Positions 26,867 through 35,623 of a stretch of 35,623 nt of DNA are shown here, piece after piece. Position numbers and translations under genes: made by a program. Within the stretch, counting starts at the first letter, position 1. Each line of letters opens with the position of its first letter. A model generated the notes under the pieces. The model did not search any database. It was not told where the DNA came from and worked only from the letters and a program-made list of their open reading frames with translations. This DNA comes from Rubrivivax sp. (GTDB lineage Bacteria > Pseudomonadota > Gammaproteobacteria > Burkholderiales > Burkholderiaceae_C): contig JAIXRN010000033.1 in the NCBI GenBank assembly GCA_027485165.1, positions 1 through 35,623 on the forward strand, in the 5' to 3' direction.

Positions 26867-27757
26867 TTACAGCTGCGTACGAAGTCGCCAGATTTCCGGG
26901 AACAGCACCACGTCGAGCATCTTGCGCAGGTAGCTGACGCCGCCAGTGCCGCCCGTGCCGCGCTTGAACCCGATGACGCGTTCCACCGTGGTCACATGGC
27001 GGAAGCGCCACAGCCGGAACGCGTCTTCCAGGTCGGCCAGTTCTTCGCCCAGCTGGTACAGGTCCCAGTGCTGTTGCGGCGCGCGGTAGACCTGCAGCCA
27101 GGCGGCTTCCACCGCGTCGTCAGCGGTGTAGGGCAGGGTCCAGTCGCGTTGTGTGTGGCTTGCGGGCACGGTCAGCCCGCGGCGGGCCAGCAGGCGCAGC
27201 GCCTCGTCGTACAGCGAAGGCGCGGCGTAGGCGGCCTGCACGTGGGCCAGCAGGTCGGGCCGGTGGGCATGGGGCCGCAGCATCAGCGCGTTCTTGTTGC
27301 CAAGGCTGAATTCAATGCAGCGGTACTGCCAGCTCTGGAAGCCGCTGCTGTTGGCCAGGTAGGCGCGCACGGCGCTGTATTCGGGCGGCGTCATGGTGGC
27401 CAGCACGTCCCAGGCGTGCACCAGCTGTTCCATGATCTTCGACACCCGCGCCAGCATCTTGAAGGCCGGCTGCAGCTGGTCGGCCGCCACCGCGGCCATC
27501 GCGGCCCGCAGTTCGTGCAGCAGCAGCTTCATCCACAGCTCGCTGGTCTGGTGCTGCACGATGAACAGCATCTCGTCGTGCGCTGGGCTCAGCGGGCGCT
27601 GCGCGTTCAGCACGGCGTCCAGCTGCAGATAGTCGCCATAGGACATGCTGGCGCTGAAGTCCAGCTCTGCGCCGTCGGGATGCGCAGCGTCGTCTTCGCT
27701 GGCCGGGTGGCTGGGGGCGTCAGCCGGGGGCACGCCGCTGAAGGGGCAAGAGCTCAT
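26867..27757 (-). CDS. kynA: Tryptophan 2,3-dioxygenase KynA
   Basis: A 296-residue haem enzyme that oxidises L-tryptophan to N-formylkynurenine, the first step to anthranilate. Family motifs: [18 protein letters not shown] near residue 32, [18 protein letters not shown] near 58, [19 protein letters not shown] with the substrate-carboxylate Arg near 137, and [17 protein letters not shown] with the likely haem-ligand His254, followed by [15 protein letters not shown] 27757 is chosen because it lies 35 bases after the kynU stop and gives MSSCPFSG; the longer reading would overlap kynU. It is the last gene of kynB-kynU-kynA. A polar tail of about 25 residues (Asp/Pro/Ala) precedes the domain. 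Confidence 0.96.
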   Translation of the reverse strand: MSSCPFSGVPPADAPSHPASEDDAAHPDGAELDFSASMSYGDYLQLDAVLNAQRPLSPAHDEMLFIVQHQTSELWMKLLLHELRAAMAAVAADQLQPAFKMLARVSKIMEQLVHAWDVLATMTPPEYSAVRAYLANSSGFQSWQYRCIEFSLGNKNALMLRPHAHRPDLLAHVQAAYAAPSLYDEALRLLARRGLTVPASHTQRDWTLPYTADDAVEAAWLQVYRAPQQHWDLYQLGEELADLEDAFRLWRFRHVTTVERVIGFKRGTGGTGGVSYLRKMLDVVLFPEIWRLRTQL

Positions 27758-27792
27758 CACGTGGTCACGGGGCTGCTGGCCAGGGTGGGCGT

Positions 27793-29085
27793 TCAGGTCA
27801 CGGCCTGGCGGCGGTTGAATTCGGGACGCTGCCATTCGCCGCTGGTCAGCACGGCCTGCAGGTGTTCGGCGGCGTCCCAGGCGTCCACGAAGCGCAGGTA
27901 CAGCGGCGTGAAGCCGAAGCGCAGGATGTCGCCGGCCTCGCCAGCATCGCCGGACTCAACGGCGCCCGGCCTGTCGCCGACGCGGAAGTCGCCGATCACG
28001 CCACGTGCAATGAGCGCCTGCATCACCGGGTAGCCGATCTCGCGGTGCGTGAAGCACACCTGGCTGCCGCGCTGGGCGTCTTGCTGGGGCGACACCAGGC
28101 GCAGCTGCGGGCAGGTGGCCACCACGCGTTCAGCGAAGAGCCGCGTCAGTGCCAGCGACTTGGCGCGCAGGGCCGCCATGCCGCCATGGGCTTCTGCCGC
28201 CAGCACGCTGTCGACACCGCATTCCAGCGCCGCCATCGACAGCACGGGCGGCGTACCGCACAGGAAGCGCGCCATGCCCGCGGCGGGCTGGTATTCGGGG
28301 CTGAATTCAAAGGGCGCGGCATGCCCCATCCAGCCCACCAGGGGCTGGCGTGCGCGGGTGGCATGCCGCGGGTGGGCCCAAACGAAGGCCGGCGCGCCCG
28401 GGCCGCCGTTCAGATACTTGTAGCCGCAGCCGATGGCGAAGTCGGCGCCGTCGCGGGCCAGGTCCACCGGCACAGCGCCGGCGCTGTGCGCCAGGTCCCA
28501 CAGCGCCAGCGCGCCGGCATCGTGCGCGGCCCGCGATAGCGCGGCCATGTCGTGCATGCGCCCGCTGCGGTAGTTCACGTGCGTCAGCATCAGCACGGCG
28601 GTGTGTTCGTTCAGCAGGCCGGGCAGCTGGTGGCTTTCAGCCAGCTGCAGCTCGAAGCCCAGCGATGTGGCCAGCGACTGCGCGATGTACAGGTCGGTGG
28701 GGAAGTTGCTGCGCTCGCTCAGGATCACCCGGCGCTGCGGGGTGTCGGCCTGCACGATGCCCAGCGCGGCGCTGAGCACCTTGAACAGGTTGATGCTGGT
28801 GGAATCGGCCACCACCACTTCGCCCGGCGCGGCGCCCACCAGGCGGGCGATCTTGTCGCCCAGGCGCCGCGGCTGGTCGATCCAGCCGGCGCTGTTCCAG
28901 CTGCGGATCAGGCCGTCGCCCCATTCCTGCGTCACCACCTGCTGCACACGGGCCGCGGTGGCGCGGGGCAGCACGCCCAGCGAATTGCCGTCCAGGTAGA
29001 TCAGGCCTTCAGGCAGCACGAACTGTGCGCGCAGCGGCGCCAGCGGGTCGCCGGCGTCCAGGGCCAGGGCGTCATCTCGTGTCAT
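27793..29085 (-). CDS. kynU: Kynureninase KynU
   Basis: A 430-residue PLP enzyme that cleaves kynurenine to anthranilate and alanine. [16 protein letters not shown] near residue 28, [20 protein letters not shown] near 63, [11 protein letters not shown] near 128, [14 protein letters not shown] near 166, [16 protein letters not shown] near 193, and the PLP lysine Lys223 in [16 protein letters not shown] are all present. Length is standard (about 415-430). It follows kynB by 36 bases and is followed by kynA, a kynBUA order seen in Pseudomonas and Ralstonia. No kynR (Lrp-type activator) lies beside it here. Confidence 0.97.
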   Translation of the reverse strand: MTRDDALALDAGDPLAPLRAQFVLPEGLIYLDGNSLGVLPRATAARVQQVVTQEWGDGLIRSWNSAGWIDQPRRLGDKIARLVGAAPGEVVVADSTSINLFKVLSAALGIVQADTPQRRVILSERSNFPTDLYIAQSLATSLGFELQLAESHQLPGLLNEHTAVLMLTHVNYRSGRMHDMAALSRAAHDAGALALWDLAHSAGAVPVDLARDGADFAIGCGYKYLNGGPGAPAFVWAHPRHATRARQPLVGWMGHAAPFEFSPEYQPAAGMARFLCGTPPVLSMAALECGVDSVLAAEAHGGMAALRAKSLALTRLFAERVVATCPQLRLVSPQQDAQRGSQVCFTHREIGYPVMQALIARGVIGDFRVGDRPGAVESGDAGEAGDILRFGFTPLYLRFVDAWDAAEHLQAVLTSGEWQRPEFNRRQAVT

Positions 29086-29121
29086 GGGGTGGGCTCGGCA
29101 GTTGTAGACAGGGCGGGGCCG

Positions 29122-29775
29122 TCAGGGCCAGGGGCGCAGCACGGCGCGCACGGGCGATGCGTCGGCGGCCATCAGTTTCAGGGGCAGGGCGATCAGTTCG
29201 TAGTCGCCTTCGGGTACGTCGTCCAGCACCAGGTTTTCCAGCACGCGCAGGCCGCGGCGGCGGATGACCTGGTGGCTGTCCAGCGTCTTGCTGGCGGCGG
29301 GGTCGATGCTGGCACTGTCGATGCCGACGAGCAGCACGCCGAGGTCGGCCAGCAGTTCCACGGTTTCGGGCGCATAGGCGGGCAGTTCGGGGTCCCAATG
29401 GTCCACGGGGGCGCGGGCATAAGTGCGCACCAGCACGCGCGGCGGCAGCTGCTGTAGCGCGTGGGCGATGTGCTGGCGCTGCACCAGCGGCCCGCAGCCG
29501 ATGGCATGGATGACGCGGCAGTGGCCGATGTATGGCGCCAGGTCCAGTGCGCCTGCGGCCGCGCCGGCGCTGTCGTAGTGCAAGGGCGCGTCGGCATGGG
29601 CGCCGGTGTGCGGGCTCAGCGTCAGGGTGCTGACGTTGACGGGGCAGCCTGGGCCGATGCTTGCGGCCCAGGCCTGTTGGTAGGCCGTGTCCCCTGGGAA
29701 GACCGGGCTGCCGGGCAGCACCGGGGGCGAGATGTCCCACAGGCGGGGCGGGGTGGGCAGCATGCGGCAAATCAT
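29122..29775 (-). CDS. kynB: Kynurenine formamidase (arylformamidase) KynB
   Basis: A 217-residue bacterial cyclase-family hydrolase that deformylates N-formylkynurenine to kynurenine and formate. [20 protein letters not shown] near the N-terminus, the metal-binding [15 protein letters not shown] (H-x3-H-x-D pattern) near residue 53, LVRTYARAP near 115, [20 protein letters not shown] near 148, and [22 protein letters not shown] near 176 are typical. The ATG at 29775 is preceded on its strand by a purine-rich AGGGGGG, so it is preferred to the internal ATG at 29763. It is the first gene of the kynBUA operon. The 89-bp gap to the divergent thioesterase holds the presumed promoters, which I cannot resolve. 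Confidence 0.95.
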   Translation of the reverse strand: MICRMLPTPPRLWDISPPVLPGSPVFPGDTAYQQAWAASIGPGCPVNVSTLTLSPHTGAHADAPLHYDSAGAAAGALDLAPYIGHCRVIHAIGCGPLVQRQHIAHALQQLPPRVLVRTYARAPVDHWDPELPAYAPETVELLADLGVLLVGIDSASIDPAASKTLDSHQVIRRRGLRVLENLVLDDVPEGDYELIALPLKLMAADASPVRAVLRPWP

Positions 29776-29864
29776 AGCGGCCCCCCTGGGCGTGGCAGCG
29801 GGCTACGGCGGCGGTTTCGGCAGGCTGCGGCACGCTGGGGCCAGGCTTGGCTTAGCCTTGCGGC

Positions 29865-30275
29865 ATGAACACCTACCGCCCCTTCAGCGCCCCACGCACC
29901 GTCCGCTTTGCCGACTGCGACCCCGCCGGCATTGTCTTCTTCCCGCAGTACCTGGTGATGCTGAACACCCAGGTCGAACAGTGGTTCGACGACGGCCTGG
30001 GCATTGCCTATGCCGGCCTGATCGGCGCCCGCCGCGTGGGCCTGCCCACGGTGCGGCTGGAAGTCGACTTCACTGCCGTCAGCCGGCATGGCGACGCGCT
30101 GCGCCTGCAGCTGCAGCCGCTGCAGCTGGGGCGCACGTCGATGCACGTGGAACACACGTTCTGGGGCGGCGAAGAGTTGCGGCTGCGGGCGCGCCAGGTG
30201 CTGGTGTGCACGTCGCTGGAAACACACCGCCCGCAGCCCTGGCCTGAAGACATCGTGGCCGCCCTGCAGCGCTAG
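29865..30275 (+). CDS. Acyl-CoA thioesterase, 4-hydroxybenzoyl-CoA thioesterase-like (hotdog fold)
   Basis: A 136-residue hotdog-fold protein. The N-terminal VRFADCDPAGIVFFPQYL contains the D-P-A-G-I-V motif with Asp19 in the place of the catalytic Asp17 of Pseudomonas 4-hydroxybenzoyl-CoA thioesterase. RRVGLPTVRLEVDFTAVSRH and LRLQLQPLQLGRTSMHVEH follow as in the family. Enzymes of this type hydrolyse aromatic or short acyl-CoA thioesters. It is divergent from kynB and 18 bases short of the convergent hydrolase stop. Whether it works with the aromatic products of tryptophan catabolism (anthraniloyl-CoA for example) is speculative. Confidence 0.9.
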   Translation: MNTYRPFSAPRTVRFADCDPAGIVFFPQYLVMLNTQVEQWFDDGLGIAYAGLIGARRVGLPTVRLEVDFTAVSRHGDALRLQLQPLQLGRTSMHVEHTFWGGEELRLRARQVLVCTSLETHRPQPWPEDIVAALQR

Positions 30276-30293
30276 CCCTGCGCCGGGCCAGCG

Positions 30294-31193
30294 TCAGAGC
30301 CCGAACAGTTCGGCCAGCGCCTGCCGGTACAGCGGTTGGCCCAGCGCGTTGGTGTTGTGGTGCGAACCGCCTTCCACCAGCAGGAAGCGTTTGGGTTGGG
30401 CCGCGCGGTCGTACAGGGCCTGGCCCAGCGCAGGCTGGATCAGGCTGTCGTTGCCGCCATGCACCACCAGCACGGGCGACCCCACGCGGCCGATGCGCGA
30501 CCCGGCGTCCAGCCGCTGCGTGATCAGCGGCCCCAGGGGCAGCCAGCCCCACTTGAAGGTCGACACCACGTCGGGGATGGAAGGGAAGCTGCTCTCGACG
30601 ATCAGCCCGGCTTCGTCCGCCACCTCGGCCGCCAGGTTGACGGCGATCGCGCCGCCCAGCGAATGCCCGAACACGAAGCGCCGGGCCTGCGGGTGGCGCT
30701 GCGCCAGCCAGGCCCAGGCGGCGCGGGCATCTTCGGTGGCCATCTCTTCAGACGGCAGTTCACGCGTGCTGCGCCCGAAGCCGCGGTAGTCCACCCCCAG
30801 CACCGCGAAGCCCAGTTCGTGCATGCGGCGCATGCGCGGCGAACTGCCACGCACGTCGTAGCGCGCGCCGTGCAGGTACAGCAGCACGGGGGCGTCGGCC
30901 CGCGCCTGGGGCAGCCACAGGCCGTGCAGCCGCACCGGGCCGCCGCTGCGCGACGCGTAGTCGATCCACACGTCCTGCATGCCAACGGCTGCAGCCAGGC
31001 CGCCCCACCAGGTGCGGTCGCCGGGCTGGAAGATCCATTCGCGCTGCTGGCGGTCCAGGGCCGCGCAGCCGGCCAGCCCGGCCATCCCGGCGCAGGCCAG
31101 CAAGCCGGCCAGGGCCAGACGGCGCCAGCGCGGGCGTGGATGCGCCGTTGGCCGCTGGCGCGCGGGCTCGTGGAAATGATCAGGCGCTGTCAT
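30294..31193 (-). CDS. Alpha/beta hydrolase, probable lipoprotein
   Basis: A 299-residue alpha/beta hydrolase. The N-terminus has a basic stretch (RPRWRR) and a hydrophobic segment ending in the lipobox LAGC with Cys43, predicting a lipid-anchored envelope protein. The fold is visible in LLYLHGARYDVRGSS, VLGVDYRGFGRST near residue 130, the nucleophile elbow GHSLGG with Ser178, the acid-loop VLVVHGGNDSLIQP and the terminal His in LVEGGSHHNTN. It resembles the BEM46/FSH-like serine hydrolases. ATG 31193 was chosen because it places the signal peptide correctly; the open frame continues upstream without support. The substrate is unknown. Confidence 0.87.
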   Translation of the reverse strand: MTAPDHFHEPARQRPTAHPRPRWRRLALAGLLACAGMAGLAGCAALDRQQREWIFQPGDRTWWGGLAAAVGMQDVWIDYASRSGGPVRLHGLWLPQARADAPVLLYLHGARYDVRGSSPRMRRMHELGFAVLGVDYRGFGRSTRELPSEEMATEDARAAWAWLAQRHPQARRFVFGHSLGGAIAVNLAAEVADEAGLIVESSFPSIPDVVSTFKWGWLPLGPLITQRLDAGSRIGRVGSPVLVVHGGNDSLIQPALGQALYDRAAQPKRFLLVEGGSHHNTNALGQPLYRQALAELFGL

Positions 31194-31311
31194 GCGCCGA
31201 TGCTCGCATGACCCGGGCAAACCCTGCACGCCATCGGTTGGCGGGGCGGCCAGTCGGTGCCATGCTGCGGGCGGGGGCCCGCTGTCGCCAGGGCCCCATG
31301 GAGGTTGCGAC

Positions 31312-31743
31312 ATGAAGCCCGTTTCCGAACTCCTGGCCCAGCAGACGCACGGCACGCTGTGGCACATCCACCCGCAGGACACCGTGTTCGAAGCCCTGCA
31401 GCTGCTGGCCGAGTACGAAGCCGGCGCGCTGATGGTGATGGACGGCGGCCGCCTGGTGGGCGTGCTGAGCGAACGCGACTACACGCGCAAGGTGGCGCTG
31501 CAGGGCCGCAGTTCGCACAGCACCCCGGTGGCCGAGATCATGAGCTGCAATGTCTTCACCGTCACGCCCGGAACCGACATCCGCAAATGCATCGCGCTGA
31601 TGAAGCAGCGCAAGGTGCGCCACCTGCCGGTGGTGGAAGGCGGCACGGTGCTGGGCATGATCGCCGTGCGCGACTTGCTGGACCACCTGATCGCCGAGCA
31701 GGACAGCACCATCGGGCAGCTGGAAACCTACATCAGCACCTGA
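31312..31743 (+). CDS. CBS-domain pair protein
   Basis: A 143-residue protein made almost entirely of two CBS domains (about residues 15-70 and 78-133). Motifs are VFEALQLLAEYEAGALMVMD and GRLVGVLSERDYTRKV for the first, and ALMKQRKVRHLPVVEGG and VLGMIAVRDLLDHLI for the second. Such stand-alone pairs usually bind adenine nucleotides and sense cell energy; no effector partner is encoded next to it. The start ATG has GGAGG-like sequence at 31300-31304 upstream. It is divergent from the hydrolase and convergent with coaX. Confidence 0.93.
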   Translation: MKPVSELLAQQTHGTLWHIHPQDTVFEALQLLAEYEAGALMVMDGGRLVGVLSERDYTRKVALQGRSSHSTPVAEIMSCNVFTVTPGTDIRKCIALMKQRKVRHLPVVEGGTVLGMIAVRDLLDHLIAEQDSTIGQLETYIST

Positions 31744-31781
31744 GATCAGCACCGGAAATCAGCACCTGAACCCGCGTGCGT

Positions 31782-32555
31782 TCAGCCGCGCCGGCTGCCC
31801 TGCATCAGCAGCAGGCCTTCGAAGATCAACGTGTCCACGGTCTCGAAGGGCAGGTCGGTGATGGTCTGCAGCTTGGCCGCGGCGCCGCCTGACATCAGCA
31901 GCAGCGGGGTCGCGCCAGTGCGCTGCAGCAGCCGGCGGTACTGCCGTTCGATGGCGCCGGCCATGGCATTGGCGCCGCCGCTCATCAGCGCGTCGCTGGT
32001 GTTGGTGGGGAAGTCCACCACGTCGCCGGTGGGCACGCGCAGGCTGCTGGTGCCGATCTCCAGCGCCTTCTGCATCAGCCCGAAGCCGGGCAGGATCAGC
32101 CCGCCCAGAAAGCGCCCGCTGGCGTCCAGCGCGTCCACCGTCACCGCAGTACCCACCATCACCACCAGGGCCGGCCGCGGCGCCTGGCCTGGCGGTGTGG
32201 CCGCCAGCACGCGTGAACGCGCACCGGCCAGCGCCACCCAGCGGTCGGCGCCCAGCCGGCCCGGGTGGTCGTAGCCGTTGACGAGGCCGGAATCCTCGGC
32301 CGTGGGCACCACCCAATGGGGTTCGATGTCCCACAGTTCCAGCTGTTCTTCGACGCGCCGCCGCACTGCTTCACCGGCGACCGCGCAGCCCAGCATGCTG
32401 TGCGGCGGGCCCAGGCCGCGCCACTGGGTGTCGGCCAGTTCGTCGATGGTTTCCAGGAACACCCCGCCCTGCTGCAAGAGCGAAGCCCCGGGCTGCGGCG
32501 CGCTGTAGAGCGCCCATTTCAGCCGCGTATTGCCGATGTCGATGGCGAGAAACAT
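31782..32555 (-). CDS. coaX: Type III pantothenate kinase CoaX
   Basis: A 257-residue ASKHA-fold kinase that phosphorylates pantothenate, the first committed step of CoA synthesis. Hallmarks: [16 protein letters not shown] at the N-terminus (phosphate 1 motif), [20 protein letters not shown] near residue 95 (the G-x-D-R-W pantothenate motif), [20 protein letters not shown] near 125, and [13 protein letters not shown], with MSGGAAAKL near 223. ATG 32555 puts the DIGNT motif at residue 6, as in other CoaX; an ATG at 32585 would add ten residues. It is divergent from icmF across 124 bases that contain a 16-bp palindrome. In many Burkholderiales coaX is beside birA; that gene is not here. Confidence 0.95.
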   Translation of the reverse strand: MFLAIDIGNTRLKWALYSAPQPGASLLQQGGVFLETIDELADTQWRGLGPPHSMLGCAVAGEAVRRRVEEQLELWDIEPHWVVPTAEDSGLVNGYDHPGRLGADRWVALAGARSRVLAATPPGQAPRPALVVMVGTAVTVDALDASGRFLGGLILPGFGLMQKALEIGTSSLRVPTGDVVDFPTNTSDALMSGGANAMAGAIERQYRRLLQRTGATPLLLMSGGAAAKLQTITDLPFETVDTLIFEGLLLMQGSRRG

Positions 32556-32597
32556 GCTGGGCGCGGATGGTAAGGGGTCCGGCATGGGGCCAGAACG

Positions 32598-32613
32598 GGT
32601 CCCGCGCGGGACC
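32598..32613. promoter_or_regulatory. 16-bp perfect palindrome between coaX and icmF
   Basis: GGTCCCGCGCGGGACC reads identically on both strands. It lies 42 bases upstream of the coaX start and 66 upstream of the icmF start. A nearby CATGCC ... GGCATG stem (32618-32639) is a second dyad. It may be a shared operator or an RNA hairpin; no regulator gene adjoins it. Confidence 0.4.
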
Positions 32614-32679
32614 GGCGCATGCCGCAGGCCGGTGGCATGATGAAAGCCTGGGATCCACCCGCTCAACCTGCCTGCTGCC

Positions 32680-35623
32680 ATGACCGACCTGTCCGCTGAA
32701 TTCAAGGCCCTGGCCCACTACAAGCCCGTGCACAAGGTGCGCTTCGTCACTGCTGCCAGCCTGTTCGACGGGCACGACGCAGCCATCAACATCATGCGCC
32801 GCATCCTGCAGGGCATGGGTGCCGAAGTCATCCACCTGGGCCACAACCGCAGCGTCGACGAAGTCGTCACCGCGGCGCTGCAGGAAGACGTGCAGGGCAT
32901 CGCCATCAGCAGCTACCAGGGCGGGCACGTCGAATACTTCAAGTACATGGTCGACCTGCTGCGCCAGCGCGGCGGCCAGCACATCCAGGTTTTCGGCGGC
33001 GGCGGGGGCGTGATCGTGCCAGCCGAGATCCGCGAACTGCAGGGCTATGGAGTGGCGCGCATCTACAGCCCCGAAGACGGCCAGAAGATGGGGCTGCAGG
33101 GAATGATCGGCGAGATGGTGATGCGCTGCGATGTCGACCTGACACCGCACGCCCCGGCCAGCGCCACGGCACTGCAGGGCCACACCGATGCGGCCTGGCG
33201 TGCGCTGGCCCAGGCCATCACGGCGCTGGAAAACGGCCAGGCACCGGCCGCATTGAAGACCGGCATTGCCGCTGCGGCGCAGACCAACCGGGCGCCCGTG
33301 CTGGGCATCACTGGCACCGGCGGCGCGGGCAAGAGCAGCCTGACGGACGAGCTCATCCGCCGCATCCGGCTGGACCAGGGTGACGCGCTGCGCATCGCCG
33401 TCATCAGCATCGACCCATCGCGCCGCAAGAGTGGCGGTGCGCTGCTGGGCGACCGCATCCGCATGAACGCCACCGGCCCGTGGCAGAACGGCCCGAGGGT
33501 CTTCATGCGTTCACTGGCCACGCGCGACTTCGGCAGCGAGATCAGTCAGGCCCTGCCCGACGTGCTGGCCGCCTGCAAGGCCGCGGGCTTCGACCTGATC
33601 GTGGTGGAAACCAGCGGCATCGGCCAGGGCGACGCGGCCATCGTGCCGCTGGTGGACGTGCCGCTGTACGTGATGACGCCCGAGTTCGGCGCCGCCAGCC
33701 AGCTGGAGAAGATCGACATGCTCGACTTCGCCGAATTCGTGGCCATCAACAAGTTCGACCGCAAGGGCGCTGCCGATGCGCTGCGCGACGTGGCCAAGCA
33801 GGTGCAGCGCAACCGCGAAGCCTGGGGCACGCCCACCGAGCAGATGCCGGTGTTCGGCACCATGGCCAGCCGCTTCAACGACGACGGCGTCACCGCGCTG
33901 TACCAGGCCCTGGCTGTGCGCTTGGCCGAACGCGGCCTGCCGCTGCGCGCAGGCAGCCTGCCGCACGTGGCCACGCGCCACAGCACGCAGCAAGTGGCCA
34001 TCGTGCCGGGTGCGCGCGTGCGCTATCTGGCCGACATCGCCGACACGGTGCGCGGCTACAAGCGCCGCGCGCTGGCGCAAAGCCGGCTGGCGCGTGAAAT
34101 CCAGCAGCTGCATGCTGCAGCCGAGATGCTGCGTGTGGACAAGCCCACCCGTGCCCCGGCGGCCGAAGCCGCCATCGACCTGGCGCAGCAACGCGAAGCC
34201 CGGCTGGACCCGCTGGCGCGCCAGCTGCTGGCGCAGTGGCCGGCGATGCAGCAGGCCTATGCGGGCGACGAGTACGTGGTGAAGATCAGGGACAAGGAAG
34301 TGCGCACCCAGCTCACGCACACCACGCTGTCGGGCAACAAGATCCGCAAGGTGGCGCTGCCGCAGTTTGAGGACCACGGCGAGATCCTGAAGTGGCTGCT
34401 GCTGGACAACGTGCCGGGCAGCTTTCCGTACACCGCTGGCGTATTCGCGTTCAAGCGCGAGAACGAAGACCCCACGCGCATGTTTGCCGGTGAAGGCGAC
34501 GCCTTCAGAACCAACAAGCGCTTCAAGCTGCTGAGCGAAGGCATGCCGGCCAAACGCCTGAGCACGGCGTTCGACAGCGTCACGCTCTACGGCAACGACC
34601 CCGACCCGCGCCCCGACATCTACGGCAAGGTGGGCAACAGCGGTGTGAGCATCGCCACGCTGGACGACATGAAGGTGCTGTACGGCGGCTTCGACCTGAC
34701 GAACCCGGCCACTTCCGTCAGCATGACCATCAACGGCCCGGCGCCCACCATCCTGGCGATGTTCATGAACACCGCCATCGACCAGAACCTGGACAAGTTC
34801 AAGCTGGACAACGGCCGCGACCCCACCGACGACGAAGCCCAGAAGATCCGCGCCTGGACCCTGGCCAACGTGCGCGGCACCGTGCAGGCTGACATCCTGA
34901 AGGAAGACCAGGGCCAGAACACTTGCATCTTCAGCACCGAATTCAGCCTGAAGGTGATGGGCGACATCGCGCAGTGGTTCGTGCAGCACGACCTGCGCAA
35001 CTTCTACAGCGTCAGCATCAGCGGCTACCACATTGCCGAAGCCGGGGCCAACCCGATCAGCCAGCTGGCCTTCACGCTGAGCAATGGCTTCACCTTCGTG
35101 GAAGCGTATCTGGCGCGCGGCATGCACATCGACGACTTCGCGCCCAACCTGAGCTTCTTCTTCAGCAACGGCATGGACCCGGAATACACCGTGCTGGGCC
35201 GCGTGGCGCGGCGCATCTGGGCGGTGGCCATGCGCGACCGCTATGGCGCAAACGAACGCAGCCAGAAGCTGAAGTACCACGTGCAGACCAGTGGCCGCAG
35301 CCTGCACGCGCAGGAGATCCAGTTCAACGACATCCGCACCACGCTGCAGGCGCTGATTGCCGTCTACGACAACTGCAACAGCCTGCACACCAACGCGTTC
35401 GACGAGGCCATCACCACGCCCACGGAAGACAGCGTGCGGCGCGCGATGGCCATCCAGATGATCATCAACCGCGAATGGGGCCTGGCCAAGAACGAGAACC
35501 CCAACCAGGGCGCCTTCGTCATCGACGAGCTGACCGAACTGGTGGAAGAAGCCGTGCTGCAGGAATTCGAAAAGATCGCCGAGCGCGGTGGCGTGCTGGG
35601 CGCGATGGAAACCGGCTACCAGC
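32680..35623 (+). CDS. icmF: Fused isobutyryl-CoA mutase IcmF (3' end outside the window)
   Basis: The window holds 981 of roughly 1,090 codons; the frame is open to the edge. IcmF joins a B12-binding domain, a MeaI-type G-protein chaperone and the substrate-binding mutase domain, and interconverts isobutyryl-CoA and n-butyryl-CoA. In order: [15 protein letters not shown] near residue 27 (cobalamin His, with Asp-Gly-His-Asp-Ala-Ala of IcmF type), [15 protein letters not shown]-loop GTGGAGKS at 212-219, [28 protein letters not shown], then [20 protein letters not shown] and the long conserved run through [27 protein letters not shown] and [17 protein letters not shown] 32680 fits the family start, but no ribosome site precedes it. 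Confidence 0.96.
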   Translation, partial: MTDLSAEFKALAHYKPVHKVRFVTAASLFDGHDAAINIMRRILQGMGAEVIHLGHNRSVDEVVTAALQEDVQGIAISSYQGGHVEYFKYMVDLLRQRGGQHIQVFGGGGGVIVPAEIRELQGYGVARIYSPEDGQKMGLQGMIGEMVMRCDVDLTPHAPASATALQGHTDAAWRALAQAITALENGQAPAALKTGIAAAAQTNRAPVLGITGTGGAGKSSLTDELIRRIRLDQGDALRIAVISIDPSRRKSGGALLGDRIRMNATGPWQNGPRVFMRSLATRDFGSEISQALPDVLAACKAAGFDLIVVETSGIGQGDAAIVPLVDVPLYVMTPEFGAASQLEKIDMLDFAEFVAINKFDRKGAADALRDVAKQVQRNREAWGTPTEQMPVFGTMASRFNDDGVTALYQALAVRLAERGLPLRAGSLPHVATRHSTQQVAIVPGARVRYLADIADTVRGYKRRALAQSRLAREIQQLHAAAEMLRVDKPTRAPAAEAAIDLAQQREARLDPLARQLLAQWPAMQQAYAGDEYVVKIRDKEVRTQLTHTTLSGNKIRKVALPQFEDHGEILKWLLLDNVPGSFPYTAGVFAFKRENEDPTRMFAGEGDAFRTNKRFKLLSEGMPAKRLSTAFDSVTLYGNDPDPRPDIYGKVGNSGVSIATLDDMKVLYGGFDLTNPATSVSMTINGPAPTILAMFMNTAIDQNLDKFKLDNGRDPTDDEAQKIRAWTLANVRGTVQADILKEDQGQNTCIFSTEFSLKVMGDIAQWFVQHDLRNFYSVSISGYHIAEAGANPISQLAFTLSNGFTFVEAYLARGMHIDDFAPNLSFFFSNGMDPEYTVLGRVARRIWAVAMRDRYGANERSQKLKYHVQTSGRSLHAQEIQFNDIRTTLQALIAVYDNCNSLHTNAFDEAITTPTEDSVRRAMAIQMIINREWGLAKNENPNQGAFVIDELTELVEEAVLQEFEKIAERGGVLGAMETGYQ

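Noticed and set aside
33511..35388. 625-codon minus-strand frame opposite icmF
   Set aside because: It mirrors a strongly conserved mutase frame and has no recognisable domain.

Overview
This is a dense, very GC-rich stretch of bacterial chromosome (roughly two thirds or more G+C). Gene families, codon use and gene order (five-step hut genes, kynBUA, IcmF, TRAP and branched-chain-type ABC transporters, long antisense shadow frames) suggest a betaproteobacterium of the order Burkholderiales, perhaps of the Comamonadaceae / Rubrivivax-Leptothrix type; the genus cannot be fixed from the sequence alone. There are 31 protein genes or remnants. No tRNA, rRNA, CRISPR array, phage gene or insertion sequence was recognised.

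Layout. 1-216 is a non-coding block of nested inverted repeats. 217-2270 (minus) holds a coupled pair, a DUF1499 protein and a HerA-like DUF853 ATPase. 2366-5069 (plus) holds an RDD membrane protein whose stop codon overlaps the TTG start of a TRAP small permease, followed by the large permease. The matching periplasmic binding protein (6693-7730) is separated from them by an oppositely oriented alpha/beta hydrolase and a small membrane protein. 7755-8948 (minus) is a TIGR03790-type lipoprotein of unknown function.

9041-16335 is a complete-looking histidine utilisation locus with two divergent arms: hutC-hutD-hutI-hutF on minus and hutU-hutH on plus. They share a 74-bp control region with a perfect TTGTCTAGACAA palindrome inside a plausible promoter. 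HutF implies the five-step route through N-formylglutamate, yet no hutG is present here.

16574-23682 is one plus-strand operon: an acyl-CoA synthetase-like AMP-binding ligase followed by LivG-, LivH-, LivM-, LivK- and LivF-type ABC transporter genes. This looks like uptake of a carboxylic acid coupled to CoA activation. The last gene (LivF type) has an in-frame TAA at 23512 in place of an expected tyrosine codon, while the next 55 codons remain intact in the same frame. This is the clearest anomaly of the window.

23717-31193 carries a large Xaa-Pro aminopeptidase, a class V aminotransferase, the tryptophan-to-anthranilate operon kynB-kynU-kynA (minus), a hotdog thioesterase and a lipoprotein-like alpha/beta hydrolase. 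The right end has a two-CBS-domain protein, type III pantothenate kinase (coaX) and, running off the edge, the fused B12-dependent isobutyryl-CoA mutase icmF.

The overall theme is catabolism of amino acids and organic acids with matching importers and CoA chemistry: histidine, tryptophan, peptides, C4-dicarboxylate-like substrates (TRAP), acids activated to CoA thioesters, and isobutyryl-CoA rearrangement. I found no convincing wholly new multi-gene system. The points worth a second look are the livF nonsense codon, the operator inside the hut promoter, the missing hutG, the unusual split RDD protein joined to a TRAP operon, and several intergenic repeat or palindrome structures.
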